Source: Bradyrhizobium centrolobii
GTDB taxonomy: Bacteria; Pseudomonadota; Alphaproteobacteria; Rhizobiales; Xanthobacteraceae
Assembly (NCBI RefSeq): GCF_001641635.1
Contig: NZ_LUUB01000040.1
Coordinates: 80,549-144,548 of the forward strand
DNA: 64,000 bases
Direction of reading: 5' to 3'
Of this stretch, positions 17,034 through 26,637 are shown in pieces. The first letter of the stretch is position 1, and the number at the start of each line of letters is the position of its first letter. Both the position numbers and the translations under genes were made by a program. A model generated the notes under the pieces. The model made no database searches and was not told where the DNA came from. It worked only from the letters and a program-made list of their open reading frames with translations.

Positions 17034-18578
17034 ATGGATACCAAGCAGACCATTGGCCTCGGGCGCGACCCCGGCGTAGACGACATCGCCGACCGCCATC
17101 GCGTGGATTCGGATTATGTGTTCCACGAATTGACGCGCAGCATCTGCCCCGACTGCCGGCGGGTCATCGATGCCAAAATCCTGCTGCGCGACAACAAGGT
17201 CTACATGAGCAAGCGCTGTCCCCGATGCGGGCCCTTCATGTCGCTCGTGTACGGCGATGCCGAGGCTTACGTCTCGTTCGCGCGATACAACAAGCCCGGC
17301 ACGATTCCGCTGGCGCGCGGCACCCAGATCGAGCGCGGCTGCCCGCATGATTGCGGGCTGTGCCCGGAGCACGAGCAGCACGCCTGTCTCGGCATCATCG
17401 AGGTCAATAGCGCCTGCGACATGGAATGCCCGCTTTGCTTTGCCGATGCGGAGCACGGGTTCGCACTGACGCTCGAGGAGGTCGAGCAGATGCTCGACGA
17501 TTATGTGCGGACCGAAGGCAGGCCAGAGGTCGTGCAGTTTTCCGGCGGGGAGCCGACCATCCATCCTCGCATCATCGATTTCATTCGCGCCGCGCAGGCA
17601 CGCGATATTCGCTTTGTGATGCTCAACACCAACGGCAAGCGCATCGCCCGCGACGATCGTTTCCTTGAGCAGCTCAATGACGTGCAGCCATCGCTCTATT
17701 TTCAATTCGACGGCTTTGAGCGGGAGACGTACCGGACCCTGCGCGGCGAGCCGGATATCCTCGAGGAGAAGCTGCAGGCGCTCGATCGGCTCGCGGACAT
17801 CGGGCTGAACGTCACGATCGTTCCCGCCATCGAGCGGGGCGTCAACGACCATGAAATCGGCAGGATCGTAGAATTCGCGATCGAGCACCCGGCGATCAGG
17901 GGAATCACCTTCCAGCCGGCGTTCCACGCCGGCCGCCATTTGCCGCACGACCCGATGCGCCGCATGACTATTCCAGACATCGTGCGGCTGATTGAGGCGC
18001 AAACTGGCGGCAAGTTCGCAGCCTCCGACTTCGTGCCGGTGCCGTGCTGCTTCCCGACCTGCAACGCGGTGACTTACGCCTTTGTCGAAGGCGGCCGGGT
18101 CACTCCACTGCCGCGGATCATCAACGTCAACGATTACCTCGACTACGTCACCAATCGCGTCGTGCCGGACTTCAGCCACGAAATCAGGACGGCATTGGAA
18201 GGCCTGTGGTCGTCGTCATCGGTAGCGGGATCGGAGGCCTCGCTGCGACAAGTCGCCATTTCATGTCAGGCGTGCGAGCTCCCGGACAATCTGGCCATCG
18301 ATAATATCGCAAAGAGCATGATTATGATCATGCTACAGGATTTCATGGACCCCTGGACGTTCAACCAGAAGAACCTCATGAAATGCTGCAAGGAGTTTCT
18401 GCTGCCGGGCGGCAAGCAGATTCCTTTTTGCGCCTACAACTCGGTGGGCTACCGCGAACAGGCGCGGCGACAACTCAATGCCATGGAACCTGAGCGGCGG
18501 CGCGCCAGACGACAAGGCCGGACCTATGAGCCCAAGCCGGTCGTATTCGATTTTAGCGACCAGGCGGCGGTCAAATGA
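17034..18578 (+). CDS. Radical SAM enzyme of the Tes (tetraether synthase / MJ0619)-like family
   Basis: A 514-residue radical SAM protein. The N-terminus has two CPxC pairs (Cys38/41, Cys62/65) like the rubredoxin-type site of archaeal Tes, then a Cys cluster CPHDCGLC, then the radical SAM motif CDMECPLC (Cys128, 132, 135), FSGGEPT for SAM binding, and further Cys groups in the C-terminal half (PCCFPTC, CQACELP, KCCKEF). Tes joins lipid tails by C-C coupling, and MJ0619 was earlier linked to pterin methylation, so chemistry at an unactivated carbon is likely, but the substrate here is unknown. The stop overlaps the methyltransferase start by four bases (ATGA), implying coupled translation. 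Confidence 0.85.
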   Translation: MDTKQTIGLGRDPGVDDIADRHRVDSDYVFHELTRSICPDCRRVIDAKILLRDNKVYMSKRCPRCGPFMSLVYGDAEAYVSFARYNKPGTIPLARGTQIERGCPHDCGLCPEHEQHACLGIIEVNSACDMECPLCFADAEHGFALTLEEVEQMLDDYVRTEGRPEVVQFSGGEPTIHPRIIDFIRAAQARDIRFVMLNTNGKRIARDDRFLEQLNDVQPSLYFQFDGFERETYRTLRGEPDILEEKLQALDRLADIGLNVTIVPAIERGVNDHEIGRIVEFAIEHPAIRGITFQPAFHAGRHLPHDPMRRMTIPDIVRLIEAQTGGKFAASDFVPVPCCFPTCNAVTYAFVEGGRVTPLPRIINVNDYLDYVTNRVVPDFSHEIRTALEGLWSSSSVAGSEASLRQVAISCQACELPDNLAIDNIAKSMIMIMLQDFMDPWTFNQKNLMKCCKEFLLPGGKQIPFCAYNSVGYREQARRQLNAMEPERRRARRQGRTYEPKPVVFDFSDQAAVK

Positions 18579-19405
18579 ACGCATCGGAGGAGCCGCGAGC
18601 GATCGAACCTGGCGGCCTCTCGTCCGCGGCCATCAAGCAGTGCTGCGCCGCTGTCTATGACAGCGACGCTGTGAGGCTGCTGCTCGGCGGCACCCTGCAT
18701 CCGGGCGGCACCGCACTGACCGAGCGGCTCGGGGTGATGTTGAATTTGGGACCGCGAGCGCGTGTCCTCGACGTTGCCGCCGGCCGAGGAACGAGCGCGT
18801 TCACGCTTGCGATGCGGTTCGGCTGCGAAGTGATCGGCCTCGACTATAGCCGGCGAAGTGTAGAGGCGGCAAAACGCGACGCTGCGGCGCGCGGCTTGAG
18901 CAGTACGGTCAGCTTCTGCTGCGGGGATACCGAGCGGCTGCCGTTTGCGGATGGTTCGTTCGACGCGGTCGTCTGTGAGTGCGCATTGTGCACTTTTCCG
19001 GACAAGCGAACTGCCACTGCGGAATTTGCGCGCGTGCTCCGCGCAGGCGGTCGGGTCGGATTGAGCGACCTAACGCGGCAAGGGCTCCTGCCACCCGAGC
19101 TAGAGAGTCTTGCGGCCTGGATCGCCTGCATTGCCGATGCGCAGCCGCTCGCGGAATACGCATCCCTGCTTGCCGCCGCCGGTTTCAAGATCAAGACAAC
19201 GGAAGAGCACAACGGCGCGCTGATCGACTTCGTGAACCATATCCGCACGCGACTTCTCGTGACGGAAGTCATGCTTGGATTGAACAAGCTGGCGTTGCCG
19301 GGGTTCGACATCGCGATGGTCAAGGATTTCACACAGCACGCGCTGGCCGTGATAAAAGCAGGCAAGCTGGGTTACGCGATCGTGACTGCCGCGAAGGAGG
19401 GATAG
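18575..19405 (+). CDS. Class I SAM-dependent methyltransferase with N-terminal Cys-Cys motif
   Basis: A 276-residue methyltransferase. Motif I is VLDVAAGRGTSAF, followed by CEVIGLDYSRRSVEAAK and PFADGSFDAVVCECAL. Before the SAM domain is a conserved-looking segment KQCCAAVYDSDAVRLLLGG then LHPGG; methyltransferases with this CC..Y...LLG..LHPGG start resemble ArsM-type and related thiol- or metalloid-linked enzymes, but arsenic is not implied by the context. Overlap with the radical SAM gene suggests that the two act on one substrate. Confidence 0.83.
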   Translation: MNASEEPRAIEPGGLSSAAIKQCCAAVYDSDAVRLLLGGTLHPGGTALTERLGVMLNLGPRARVLDVAAGRGTSAFTLAMRFGCEVIGLDYSRRSVEAAKRDAAARGLSSTVSFCCGDTERLPFADGSFDAVVCECALCTFPDKRTATAEFARVLRAGGRVGLSDLTRQGLLPPELESLAAWIACIADAQPLAEYASLLAAAGFKIKTTEEHNGALIDFVNHIRTRLLVTEVMLGLNKLALPGFDIAMVKDFTQHALAVIKAGKLGYAIVTAAKEG

Positions 19406-19411
19406 TCAGGC

Positions 19412-21907
19412 GTGACAGCAAAACCCGTCCATTTTGGTTACAAGCGTTTGCTCCGCCGCGGATCGAGCCACAGAGTTGCCTGGCTGATGTTTCTGCTTGG
19501 GTTGGCAATGTCGCTGCAAGCGAGCCCGCTCGCAGCGGACGACACGGCTAAAGGAAGTCGAGGCATCGAGCGCGCTTCGGAGCAACCCATGTACACGAAC
19601 CGCCTGATCGATTCTCACGATCCCTACCTTCTGCTGCACGCCCATAACCCCGTCGACTGGTACCCGTGGGGTCCCGAGGCGCTTGCCAAGGCAAAGCAGG
19701 AGAACAAGCCGATCTTCCTCTCGATCGGATACAGCACCTGCTATTGGTGTCACGTCGCCGAGCGCACGATCTATTCGGATCCGGAGATCGCAAAGTTGAT
19801 GAACCAGTGGTTCGTCAACATCAAGGTCGATCGTGAGCAGCGGCCGGACGTTGATCAGATTTACATGCTGGCGACCGAGATCCTGACGAGGCGCGGCGCC
19901 TGGCCGAATAATTTGTTTTTGACGCCGGATCTCAAGCCATTCTTTGCGGGCAGCTATTTCCCGCCGCGGGACGATCCCGCCGGGGGCGCGGGTTTTCCCA
20001 CGATCCTCGCCGCGCTTCACGATGCATGGGCCAATCATCTGCAAGACAAGGTGTTGCCGGTCGCTGGGCAGGTCTTTCAAGCGATGCAGCGTGTGCAGGC
20101 CGAGATGACGGCGGGCAAAGAGGCGCCGGTGAAACCGGGCGAATGGCTGCGGAACGCGAGCAAGGCGTTGCAATCGCGGATCGACCCGAAGAGCGGCGGC
20201 CTCGGTGATCGCAGCGGAACGAAGTTTCCGCAGGCGCCGAGCATGAAGCTTCTACTAACCGACTATCGCGTCAATCATGACAAAGCTTCGCTTGATGCGG
20301 TGACAGCAGCGCTGAACGCCATGGCGTTCGGTGGCATCCACGATCATCTCGCAGGAGGATTCTACCGTTATTCCACCGAGCCCACCTGGTCGATCCCGCA
20401 TTTCGAGAAGATGCTTTATGACAACGCGCAACTGCTGCGGCTGTACGCTGAAGCCTATGCAGCAACGAAGGATCCCGTTTACCGCGCGGTCGCCCTGGAC
20501 GTCGGACAATATCTCAGGCGCGACATGATGGCCTCCGAGGGCGGCTTCTACACCGCGATCGATTCCGAGGTGAAGGGCGTGGAGGGCGCGGCCTATGTTT
20601 GGACAAAGGCCGAAATCGCATCAGTCCTTGGAGAACAGGCAGCGAAGCAGTTCCTCGCGGCCTACGATGTTACGCCGATGACTGCCGCAGGCACGCAGAC
20701 TGGCGAACCGGCCGCCGATCGGAAGGGACTTGGTGTTTTGCGGATTCGCTTGCCGATCGAAGAGGCGCTGAAGAGCGCTGGCTCTCAGGACGCCGGACAG
20801 TTGCTGACCTCGCTGAGTGCCGCGCGGGCGCAACTCCTGGCTCACCGTCAGCAGCGGCAGCAGCCGGCGCGTGATGAAAAAATCCTCACGGACCTTGCCG
20901 GCCTGGCGATTGGCGCGCTTGCTTACAGCAGCGACATCTTGCAACAGCCGGAATTTCTGACATCGGCACGCATGGCGGCGGAACGGATCTGGGCCCTGGC
21001 CTACGATCCCGCAACGAGAACGCTCAAACATGAGATATTTGCCGGGCATGCGCAGACAGACGGTTATCTCCAGGACTACGCAATGCTGGGCGATGGCTTC
21101 ATATCGCTCTACGAGGTGACCAAGGAGGACATCTGGCGCGATCGCGCGGCCATGCTGGTCACCGCGCTTCTCCGGCAATTCGCCCACCCGGACGGCGCGC
21201 TGTCAACGACGCTGGACGAAAAGAACCTTTTGATCCCCGTGGGCGACAGCGAGGACAGCGACGTCCCGTCGGGCACGTCCGCCGCGCTCGGTCTTCTGCT
21301 GCGGCTTCGCGACGCGACGGGTGGCTCTCAGTTTGTTGCCGCGGCGGCGCGGATTGTTCACTATCTGAGCGGGCGGCTCAGCGATCATCCGGAGATCTGG
21401 CCCGCCGCAATCACTGTCCTTAACCTTCATCCTTTGACGGACGCTGACCTTGCCGCGGCGCGCGAGGCTGCGGCCCGTTCGGCAGATGATCGTGGGATCG
21501 GCCAAGCCTTCCGCGCTCCCGAGACGTCGGACCACGTCCGCGTTTCCGCGGTTGTCAGGGCTGGCGAGAAGGATGACGAGATCGTGGTCACACTTCAGAT
21601 CGATGACGGATACCATGTCAATGCGAACCCGGCATCGTTCGACTATCTGATACCGACTTCCGTCGCGTTCGCCGGCTTGACCTCGCCGGGCACGAAATAT
21701 CCCAAGCCGTCCCGCTTCAAGAGCGCCTTCGCGCCCGAAGGGCTTGATGTCTACGAGGGGACGGTACCGCTCGTCGTGACCATTCCAAAGGGCACCATCG
21801 CAACGCAAGGCGAACTGAGGGGCGAGGTCGACGTTCAGGCCTGCGACGCCAAAATATGTCTGCCGCCGTCAAAGCTGCCCCTATCCGTTGCCTTGCAGGA
21901 CAAGTAA
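19412..21907 (+). CDS. DUF255 thioredoxin-like protein with C-terminal DsbD-alpha-like domain
   Basis: An 831-residue protein starting at GTG with AAGGAGGG about ten bases upstream. A hydrophobic N-terminal segment ([18 protein letters not shown]) suggests export. Residues ~70-230 are the DUF255/YyaL thioredoxin-like fold with the pair STCYWCHV; the middle is the alpha-barrel (six-hairpin) region of that family. The last ~130 residues resemble the DsbD N-terminal domain ([16 protein letters not shown], then [14 protein letters not shown] with a Cys pair). The combination fits a periplasmic thiol-disulfide transfer protein serving the enzymes upstream. It is the last gene of the operon, six bases after the methyltransferase. 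Confidence 0.85.
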   Translation: MTAKPVHFGYKRLLRRGSSHRVAWLMFLLGLAMSLQASPLAADDTAKGSRGIERASEQPMYTNRLIDSHDPYLLLHAHNPVDWYPWGPEALAKAKQENKPIFLSIGYSTCYWCHVAERTIYSDPEIAKLMNQWFVNIKVDREQRPDVDQIYMLATEILTRRGAWPNNLFLTPDLKPFFAGSYFPPRDDPAGGAGFPTILAALHDAWANHLQDKVLPVAGQVFQAMQRVQAEMTAGKEAPVKPGEWLRNASKALQSRIDPKSGGLGDRSGTKFPQAPSMKLLLTDYRVNHDKASLDAVTAALNAMAFGGIHDHLAGGFYRYSTEPTWSIPHFEKMLYDNAQLLRLYAEAYAATKDPVYRAVALDVGQYLRRDMMASEGGFYTAIDSEVKGVEGAAYVWTKAEIASVLGEQAAKQFLAAYDVTPMTAAGTQTGEPAADRKGLGVLRIRLPIEEALKSAGSQDAGQLLTSLSAARAQLLAHRQQRQQPARDEKILTDLAGLAIGALAYSSDILQQPEFLTSARMAAERIWALAYDPATRTLKHEIFAGHAQTDGYLQDYAMLGDGFISLYEVTKEDIWRDRAAMLVTALLRQFAHPDGALSTTLDEKNLLIPVGDSEDSDVPSGTSAALGLLLRLRDATGGSQFVAAAARIVHYLSGRLSDHPEIWPAAITVLNLHPLTDADLAAAREAAARSADDRGIGQAFRAPETSDHVRVSAVVRAGEKDDEIVVTLQIDDGYHVNANPASFDYLIPTSVAFAGLTSPGTKYPKPSRFKSAFAPEGLDVYEGTVPLVVTIPKGTIATQGELRGEVDVQACDAKICLPPSKLPLSVALQDK

Positions 21908-21923
21908 CACTTGGCACGGTTTC

Positions 21924-22493
21924 TCACGTCGCCGGGGCCGCCTCCGACAGGTCCATGACTTCGCCGCGCGCCGGGTAGTTGTTCTTCAGAACATAGTCGA
22001 TGGCGGCGAGGATGTCGGCGAAGTGAGGTCGCGCGAACGGCATGGTCTGCACGCTGCCGAAGTAGAGTGTGCCGTCCGGCCGTATCAAATAGAGCGCCGG
22101 CTCGGAGAATCGCGCCGGCTCCTCGACGCCGGTCGACGTCATGCCGCGCCCTGACGAAATGAATAGTCCCCAACGCCGCGCGGCCGTGAGATCGAGGCCA
22201 TAGCCGATGCGCAGCCGCGTCAGACCCCAGGCCTCCCTGGTCTGCGCTGCCCGCTCTTTCGTATCGGACGACACGGCTACCACCGCAACGCCGCGCTTGT
22301 CGAACTCGTCGAGCTTTGATTCCAGTTCCCTGAGCTGGGTCTTGCAGATGGGGCAGTGAAGCCCGCGATAGAACACGAGAAGTGTGAAATGCGCAGGCCT
22401 CTCGCGTGCAAGATCAAAGGCGTCGCCGCTGGCGAGGTCGACTCGAAGCGGTGGAACGGCCCGCCTTGGAAACAAGTGCACGAAATCTGTCAT
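21924..22493 (-). CDS. Peroxiredoxin-like (AhpC/TSA-type) protein
   Basis: A 189-residue thioredoxin-fold protein with the motif FYRGLHCPICKTQLRELE, which places a CPIC where peroxiredoxins and peroxiredoxin-like reductases have their reactive Cys. No signal peptide is seen, so it is probably cytoplasmic. It is convergent with the DUF255 gene, 16 bases apart, and stands upstream of nothing else on its strand. It likely reduces peroxides or acts as a thiol oxidoreductase. Confidence 0.85.
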   Translation of the reverse strand: MTDFVHLFPRRAVPPLRVDLASGDAFDLARERPAHFTLLVFYRGLHCPICKTQLRELESKLDEFDKRGVAVVAVSSDTKERAAQTREAWGLTRLRIGYGLDLTAARRWGLFISSGRGMTSTGVEEPARFSEPALYLIRPDGTLYFGSVQTMPFARPHFADILAAIDYVLKNNYPARGEVMDLSEAAPAT

Positions 22494-22617
22494 GTGTCTC
22501 GCTCCTTTTTTCTTTTAGCAGAACTCGGCATCGAGGCCTGTGATCCTCCTGAGCCCTGAAGCGCAGGAAAAAGTACGGCTCACCCGTCACAGACACGCGT
22601 TTCAGTGATCTCAGCGC

Positions 22618-23289
22618 CTAGTCTCGAGCGTACAGCGTTCGAGGCGCCACCCATCGGAACATTCTCCGGCCGAACAGACCCGCGAGCCCAACGAACAGAG
22701 CCGCCGTTCCGAAGTTCCACATCAGAATCATGACGGTCGCATCGATGACATGAAACAACGACAGCGCTGTTGCCGTGATCGCGGCAACGGCCAGGCTGCC
22801 CATGAAGGTTGCGGCGGTCGGACGGAGCGGAGCGGCGTAGCGCAGCATCACCAGCATCGCGAGCGACAGCGGCAAGCCCGTCAGCACCAGAGTGGCGAAG
22901 CAGCGGGCGGCCTCGCCAAAGCTCATGCCCTCAGGGCCAATCGCGACCCATTGAGTCAAGCACTGATAGCCAACATTCGACAGCCACAGCATCAGCGCCG
23001 GTACGGGCAACAGGGCCCACAGACGGGACCGGTCGGGGAGGCTGACCAGGAAGGCCGCAATCGCCGCCAGTACGCCCGTCAGAAGTGCGGCCGTCATGCT
23101 GACGGCAAAGGCTGGCTCCTGCAGCCGCTGAACCAGGTCGGGACGAACTCCCTGGTTGACGGCCAGCAGCGTCAAGACGACCGCTGCAAGCAGGAGCCAG
23201 CACGCCGCCCGCATCACCGGCGGCCGCAGCCGCCGCACCGGCGTGGCGTTTGCCGCAAGGGAAGCAATGAGATCTGGTGTCTTGATCAC
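22618..23289 (-). CDS. nrsF: NrsF-family (DUF1109) membrane anti-sigma factor
   Basis: A 223-residue protein with six predicted membrane helices and a short cytoplasmic N-terminus, matching the NrsF/DUF1109 anti-sigma family that holds SigF at the membrane. Cys110 (GYQC) and Cys130 (EAARC) lie in or near the loop between helices 3 and 4; in Caulobacter NrsF conserved cysteines sense chromate, cadmium or copper-type stress. The start codon overlaps the sigF stop (ATGA), the usual coupling of sigma and anti-sigma. Confidence 0.88.
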   Translation of the reverse strand: MIKTPDLIASLAANATPVRRLRPPVMRAACWLLLAAVVLTLLAVNQGVRPDLVQRLQEPAFAVSMTAALLTGVLAAIAAFLVSLPDRSRLWALLPVPALMLWLSNVGYQCLTQWVAIGPEGMSFGEAARCFATLVLTGLPLSLAMLVMLRYAAPLRPTAATFMGSLAVAAITATALSLFHVIDATVMILMWNFGTAALFVGLAGLFGRRMFRWVAPRTLYARD

Positions 23290-23921
23290 GGTTCGCTCCG
23301 ATCGAGCAGCATCTTTCGCAGGCTCTTCAGCGCACGATGAGTGTTCACCTTAAGCGACGTGATGGACATGCCGCTCATTGCTGCCGCCTCCTTTAGTGAC
23401 AGCTCCTTGAGCTTGAGCAACCGAACGGCCTTCTGCTGTGCAGGAGGGAGATGGCTGACCATCCCCTCGAGCTCTCGCCCATCCGGTCTCTCCTCTAGGT
23501 TCGCTGCGGGCTCGCAAAAGGTTTCGTGCTCGGCTGTCAAAGGTACTTCACGGTTTCTGGTGCGGCCCTGACGGCGTAACCGGTCGATGAATCGGCGGTT
23601 GGCAATTGCCACCAGCCACGGCGCAAACGGCCGGGTCGGGTCGTAGGTCTGCCGGATGGAGTGGACGGTCAGAAGGACGTCCTGAACAGAGTCTTCGACG
23701 TCGCCCGGGTCACGATGCCGGCGCGCCGCAAGCGAGCGCAGATACGGCGTGATCTCCTGCAGCAGCCGACGATAGGCGGCTCGGTCGCCTTCCTGAGCGC
23801 GGGCCATGAGGATGGACCAGTCGATATCTCTGGCGGCCGAGGCTGTCTGGTCCGCGCCACCGCTCTCGCCCTTTCCGACGAGCCTCAACGACGGTCCCCG
23901 GCTGCCAGGGTCGTGCGTCAT
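23286..23921 (-). CDS. sigF: SigF-type ECF RNA polymerase sigma factor
   Basis: A 211-residue ECF sigma factor. Region 2 is visible in DVEDSVQDVLLTVHSIRQTY and PFAPWLVAIANRRFIDRLRR; region 4 in HLPPAQQKAVRLLKLKELS and SMSITSLKV-type sequence (MSGMSITSLKVNTHRALKSL). Pairing with the DUF1109 gene assigns it to the SigF/NrsF group. It is 73 bases downstream of doxX and may be read with the bufferin operon from the SigF-type promoter at 26638-26662, which would give positive autoregulation. Eight candidate target promoters occur in this window. Confidence 0.9.
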   Translation of the reverse strand: MTHDPGSRGPSLRLVGKGESGGADQTASAARDIDWSILMARAQEGDRAAYRRLLQEITPYLRSLAARRHRDPGDVEDSVQDVLLTVHSIRQTYDPTRPFAPWLVAIANRRFIDRLRRQGRTRNREVPLTAEHETFCEPAANLEERPDGRELEGMVSHLPPAQQKAVRLLKLKELSLKEAAAMSGMSITSLKVNTHRALKSLRKMLLDRSEP

Positions 23922-23994
23922 CGGCCAAAGCTCCGTTGCCGAGCTGACCGCTCACATACATATGACGACCGAGCACTCGCATCCAGAGCCAACA

Positions 23995-24498
23995 TCAGGC
24001 GCCTCCCTGCTCCCAGGGCCGGGGCCACCGTTCAAGCAAATGGTCGAGCGATAACGGTCCGGGGCCAAGGGCGATAACGGCTAACGCCAGGCCCGCCCAT
24101 GGCAGATGAAAATTCGCCCAACCTTCCGGCACCACGAGCTGAATGACGCCGGTCATAACGAGAAGCCCGAGCGCGCTGAAGCGGGTTGCAAGGCCTATCA
24201 CCAGCAGAACCGGGAGCACAATCTCGGCGATGCTGTCGAGATACGCGAACGCAGTCGGCAGCGGGAAATCATAGGCCTGGCCGAAAAAGTGCAGCTTGAA
24301 CTCGTCTTCGAACAGGAATGTCGCAGCCGGCGACAGCGACAGGAAGCCATCCCATTTGGTCAGCCCTGATTTGAGGAAGGGCACGGCGAGTGCAATCCGC
24401 AGCACGGGTGGCGCCACGACCAGAGCAATGCGAGCAAGCCATTCTTTGACATTTCGCACCGCATTCTCGACACTTGCGAAGTTCACAGGCGTGGTCAT
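23995..24498 (-). CDS. DoxX-family membrane protein
   Basis: A 167-residue membrane protein with four hydrophobic helices and the DoxX pattern PPVLRIALAVPFLKSGLTKW followed by VLLVIGLATRFSALGLLVM. DoxX proteins often accompany DUF692/DUF2063 gene pairs and are thought to take part in membrane redox or thiol homeostasis. The start overlaps the bufC-like stop by four bases, so it belongs to the same operon. Confidence 0.87.
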   Translation of the reverse strand: MTTPVNFASVENAVRNVKEWLARIALVVAPPVLRIALAVPFLKSGLTKWDGFLSLSPAATFLFEDEFKLHFFGQAYDFPLPTAFAYLDSIAEIVLPVLLVIGLATRFSALGLLVMTGVIQLVVPEGWANFHLPWAGLALAVIALGPGPLSLDHLLERWPRPWEQGGA

Positions 24499-25283
24499 GT
24501 TCGCCTCACCTCTGTCGCAAGGCTGTAACCGACCAGGCCGCCTGCGCGCATGAGATCAGAAAGATTGGCCGACAGGTCGAAGCGCGGGTTGGCGATCAGA
24601 GCTGCCTCCAGAGCGGCGAGCACCGATCTTCCATCCATGAGCGCCCCGATGAATTCCAGACTTCCCTCGGGAATCGATCGAACTTCAACGTCGGCCATAG
24701 GGCGAACGATGAGCACGTCCTCGCCTCCCGCGGCGAGATCCACCGGCGCCGGGACGCCGCCAGCGACATTCATCTGCCAGATCGTGAGCGCCGGGAATTG
24801 CGATCGGACGAGCCGAAGCGAAGGATGCAGCGCGAGCCGGATTGCGGGAAGCTGGTCGCTGGAAACGGCGGTGAACGCGCCGGGATCAATCGGTGAGGCC
24901 TCGGGCGCGTGATACGCCTCGGTCCAGGCGCGCTCGATGCGTGCAACATCTGCCAGATAGGGCAGCACGGCAGCCGGCTCGAATCGGGGGATGAAATCCG
25001 GAAAGCTGGCGCCATAATCCAGCAGGATCGGCGAGTGCGGCGGTTCGATCATGACGTAGGCGCGCGCCATGGCCCGGAAGAACTCGTCGCCAACGATGCG
25101 GTGCACAGCCGGGAACGCATCCTTCAGGGTCTCTGTCAGGCCGACCACGACATTGTTTCGATAGACGGCAAACCGTTTTTGACCCGGTTCACCGTCCGGA
25201 CCGACAAGGCCATCGGGCATCGGCAGCCCGGGGTCGAGCAGGGCCGCGGCGAACCCGCGTTGCCGTTCAGCGAGCGGCTGCAT
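24495..25283 (-). CDS. bufC: DUF2063 protein, BufC-like partner of the DUF692 enzyme
   Basis: A 262-residue protein of the DUF2063 (putative DNA-binding domain) family, with the N-terminal pattern RFAVYRNNVVVGLTETLKDA and FPAVHRIVGDEFFRAMA. In bufferin clusters this protein works with the DUF692 enzyme to recognise or present the precursor peptide. It overlaps bufB by 17 bases and doxX by 4, so the three are translated together. The name follows the bufferin nomenclature and rests on family and context. Confidence 0.85.
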   Translation of the reverse strand: MQPLAERQRGFAAALLDPGLPMPDGLVGPDGEPGQKRFAVYRNNVVVGLTETLKDAFPAVHRIVGDEFFRAMARAYVMIEPPHSPILLDYGASFPDFIPRFEPAAVLPYLADVARIERAWTEAYHAPEASPIDPGAFTAVSSDQLPAIRLALHPSLRLVRSQFPALTIWQMNVAGGVPAPVDLAAGGEDVLIVRPMADVEVRSIPEGSLEFIGALMDGRSVLAALEAALIANPRFDLSANLSDLMRAGGLVGYSLATEVRRT

Positions 25284-26166
25284 GGCGGACGGCCTCCGGT
25301 TTCGTTGCGAGCATGATCGCCTCGGCGCGGTCCGCCTCCCGCTTGAGCGTGGACCAGGCCGGCACGTCGGCGTCCCATTCGATCAGCGTGGGAACCGGAC
25401 CGATGAGGCGGACAGCGTGGGCGTAGAGATCCCAGACAACTTCGTCGACGGGGCGATTATGTGTATCGATCAGCAGCGCCCGTCCCTTGTCGTCGGTCTC
25501 TCTCGTGTAACCGGCCAGATGAATTTCCTGAACGTGGGTCAGCGGATACGCGTCTACATAGCGGAACGGATCCCATTGCTGGTTAGTCGAGGCGACGTAG
25601 ACATTATTGACATCGAGAAGCAGGCCGCACCCGGTGCGTCGCACGACTTCCGCGATGAAGTCGATCTCCGAATAGGTGCTTTCGGCGAAGGCAAGATAGG
25701 TGGACGGATTCTCCAGCAGCATCCGGCGGCCGAGCGCATTCTGGACCTGGTCGATATGCTCGACGACACGGATGAGCGTCTCGGCGGTGTACGGCACCGG
25801 CAGCAGATCGTTGAGGAAGCTTGAATCGTGCGATGACCAGGCAAGATGTTCAGAGAACAGTCCTGGCGCATAGCGTCCGATCAGCTGGTTGAGACGTTGA
25901 AGATGATCCTCATCGAGCGGCCGATCGGCGCCGATCGAGAGTCCGACCCCGTGGAGCGACAGCGGGTATCGCTCGCGGATGGCCGACAAATAGCGATGCG
26001 GCGGGCCTCCCGCGCCCATGTAGTTTTCCGCATGCACCTCGAAGAAACCGATGTCGGGTCGCTGCTCGACAATCGTGCGGTAATGCTCCGCCTTGAGGCC
26101 GACACCCCCACGCGCCGGGATTTGCTCTCTCGCGTCAAACGATGGAAGAGGCACGGGTACCTCCAA
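25267..26166 (-). CDS. bufB: DUF692 multinuclear iron oxidase (MNIO), BufB-like
   Basis: A 299-residue TIM-barrel enzyme of the DUF692/MNIO family, related to MbnB and TglH. Likely iron ligands are in SLHGVGLSIG, FSEHLAWSS, LLENPSTYL, LLDVNNVYV, EIHLAGY, LIDTHNRPV and LIEWD. MNIO enzymes oxidise cysteine residues of peptide precursors; in bufferins they make thiooxazoles that bind copper. The probable substrate is the adjacent DUF2282 protein at 26216-26557. A terminator-like hairpin separates the two genes. Confidence 0.9.
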   Translation of the reverse strand: MEVPVPLPSFDAREQIPARGGVGLKAEHYRTIVEQRPDIGFFEVHAENYMGAGGPPHRYLSAIRERYPLSLHGVGLSIGADRPLDEDHLQRLNQLIGRYAPGLFSEHLAWSSHDSSFLNDLLPVPYTAETLIRVVEHIDQVQNALGRRMLLENPSTYLAFAESTYSEIDFIAEVVRRTGCGLLLDVNNVYVASTNQQWDPFRYVDAYPLTHVQEIHLAGYTRETDDKGRALLIDTHNRPVDEVVWDLYAHAVRLIGPVPTLIEWDADVPAWSTLKREADRAEAIMLATKPEAVRHAAAR

Positions 26167-26167
26167 T

Positions 26168-26204
26168 CAAAAAGAGAGGCGGGCGGGCAACTGCGTCCGC
26201 CCGC
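26168..26204 (-). terminator. Terminator/attenuator between bufA and bufB
   Basis: On the minus strand GCGGGCGG, a ten-base loop and CCGCCCGC form a perfect 8-bp GC stem, followed by CTCTC and a five-T run. It begins 12 bases after the bufA stop. It should lower transcription of the enzyme genes relative to the precursor gene. Confidence 0.75.
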
Positions 26205-26215
26205 TCAACGCGACA

Positions 26216-26557
26216 TCAGGCCTTCGGCGTGAGGCTTCCCGGTCCCTTCGGCGTCTGCATGGTTGTGCAGGTGCCCTTGGCTTCGAGCTTGAACGCGTTG
26301 CCCTGGTAGTCGGCGGTGCTGGTCCCGGCGCAGGTTGTGCCCGCCCCCGCGTAGCAGTCGTTCTGCCCCTTGAGCGCCACGCCGAAACACTTCTCCATCT
26401 TGCCGCCTTCCAGGGCCTTCATCGTCATGGCCTGCTTTTCTTTCATCATTTTTTCCATCTCGGCCTTGTTCTGTGCCGTGGCCGGCGTGGCGGCGAGCGA
26501 TCCAACAGCGGCGACAAAGGCGCCGGCGACGAGTGCAGATAGCGTGCGATTGGACAT
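26216..26557 (-). CDS. bufA: DUF2282 protein, BufA-type bufferin precursor
   Basis: A 113-residue exported protein with signal peptide ([21 protein letters not shown]). The mature part has four cysteines, Cys57, Cys68, Cys76 and Cys97, in the DUF2282 pattern [21 protein letters not shown] and KGTC. Proteins of this family are bufferin precursors: Cys residues are converted to thiooxazoles by the DUF692 enzyme and the product sequesters copper in the periplasm. It is the first gene of the operon, 80 bases after a SigF-type promoter. Modification here is inferred, not shown. Confidence 0.88.
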   Translation of the reverse strand: MSNRTLSALVAGAFVAAVGSLAATPATAQNKAEMEKMMKEKQAMTMKALEGGKMEKCFGVALKGQNDCYAGAGTTCAGTSTADYQGNAFKLEAKGTCTTMQTPKGPGSLTPKA

Positions 26558-26637
26558 TCCTGTTCCTCCGATGGCGGGTTGCGGTGCGAGCGTAGGCAGT
26601 CGCCCGTGGCGGGCCGAATTGGTCCGCTAAAGGTCAA

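Noticed and set aside
17034..19405. Reading the radical SAM/methyltransferase pair as an arsenic locus
   Set aside because: The methyltransferase start resembles ArsM-like proteins, but no arsR, arsB, acr3 or arsC is nearby and the regulation appears to be SigF-type.
24520..24545. GTAACC inside the bufC-like gene
   Set aside because: There is no CGAA at a spacing of 15-17 bases, and it lies in coding sequence. GTAACC at about 23577 and 25508 was rejected for the same reason.
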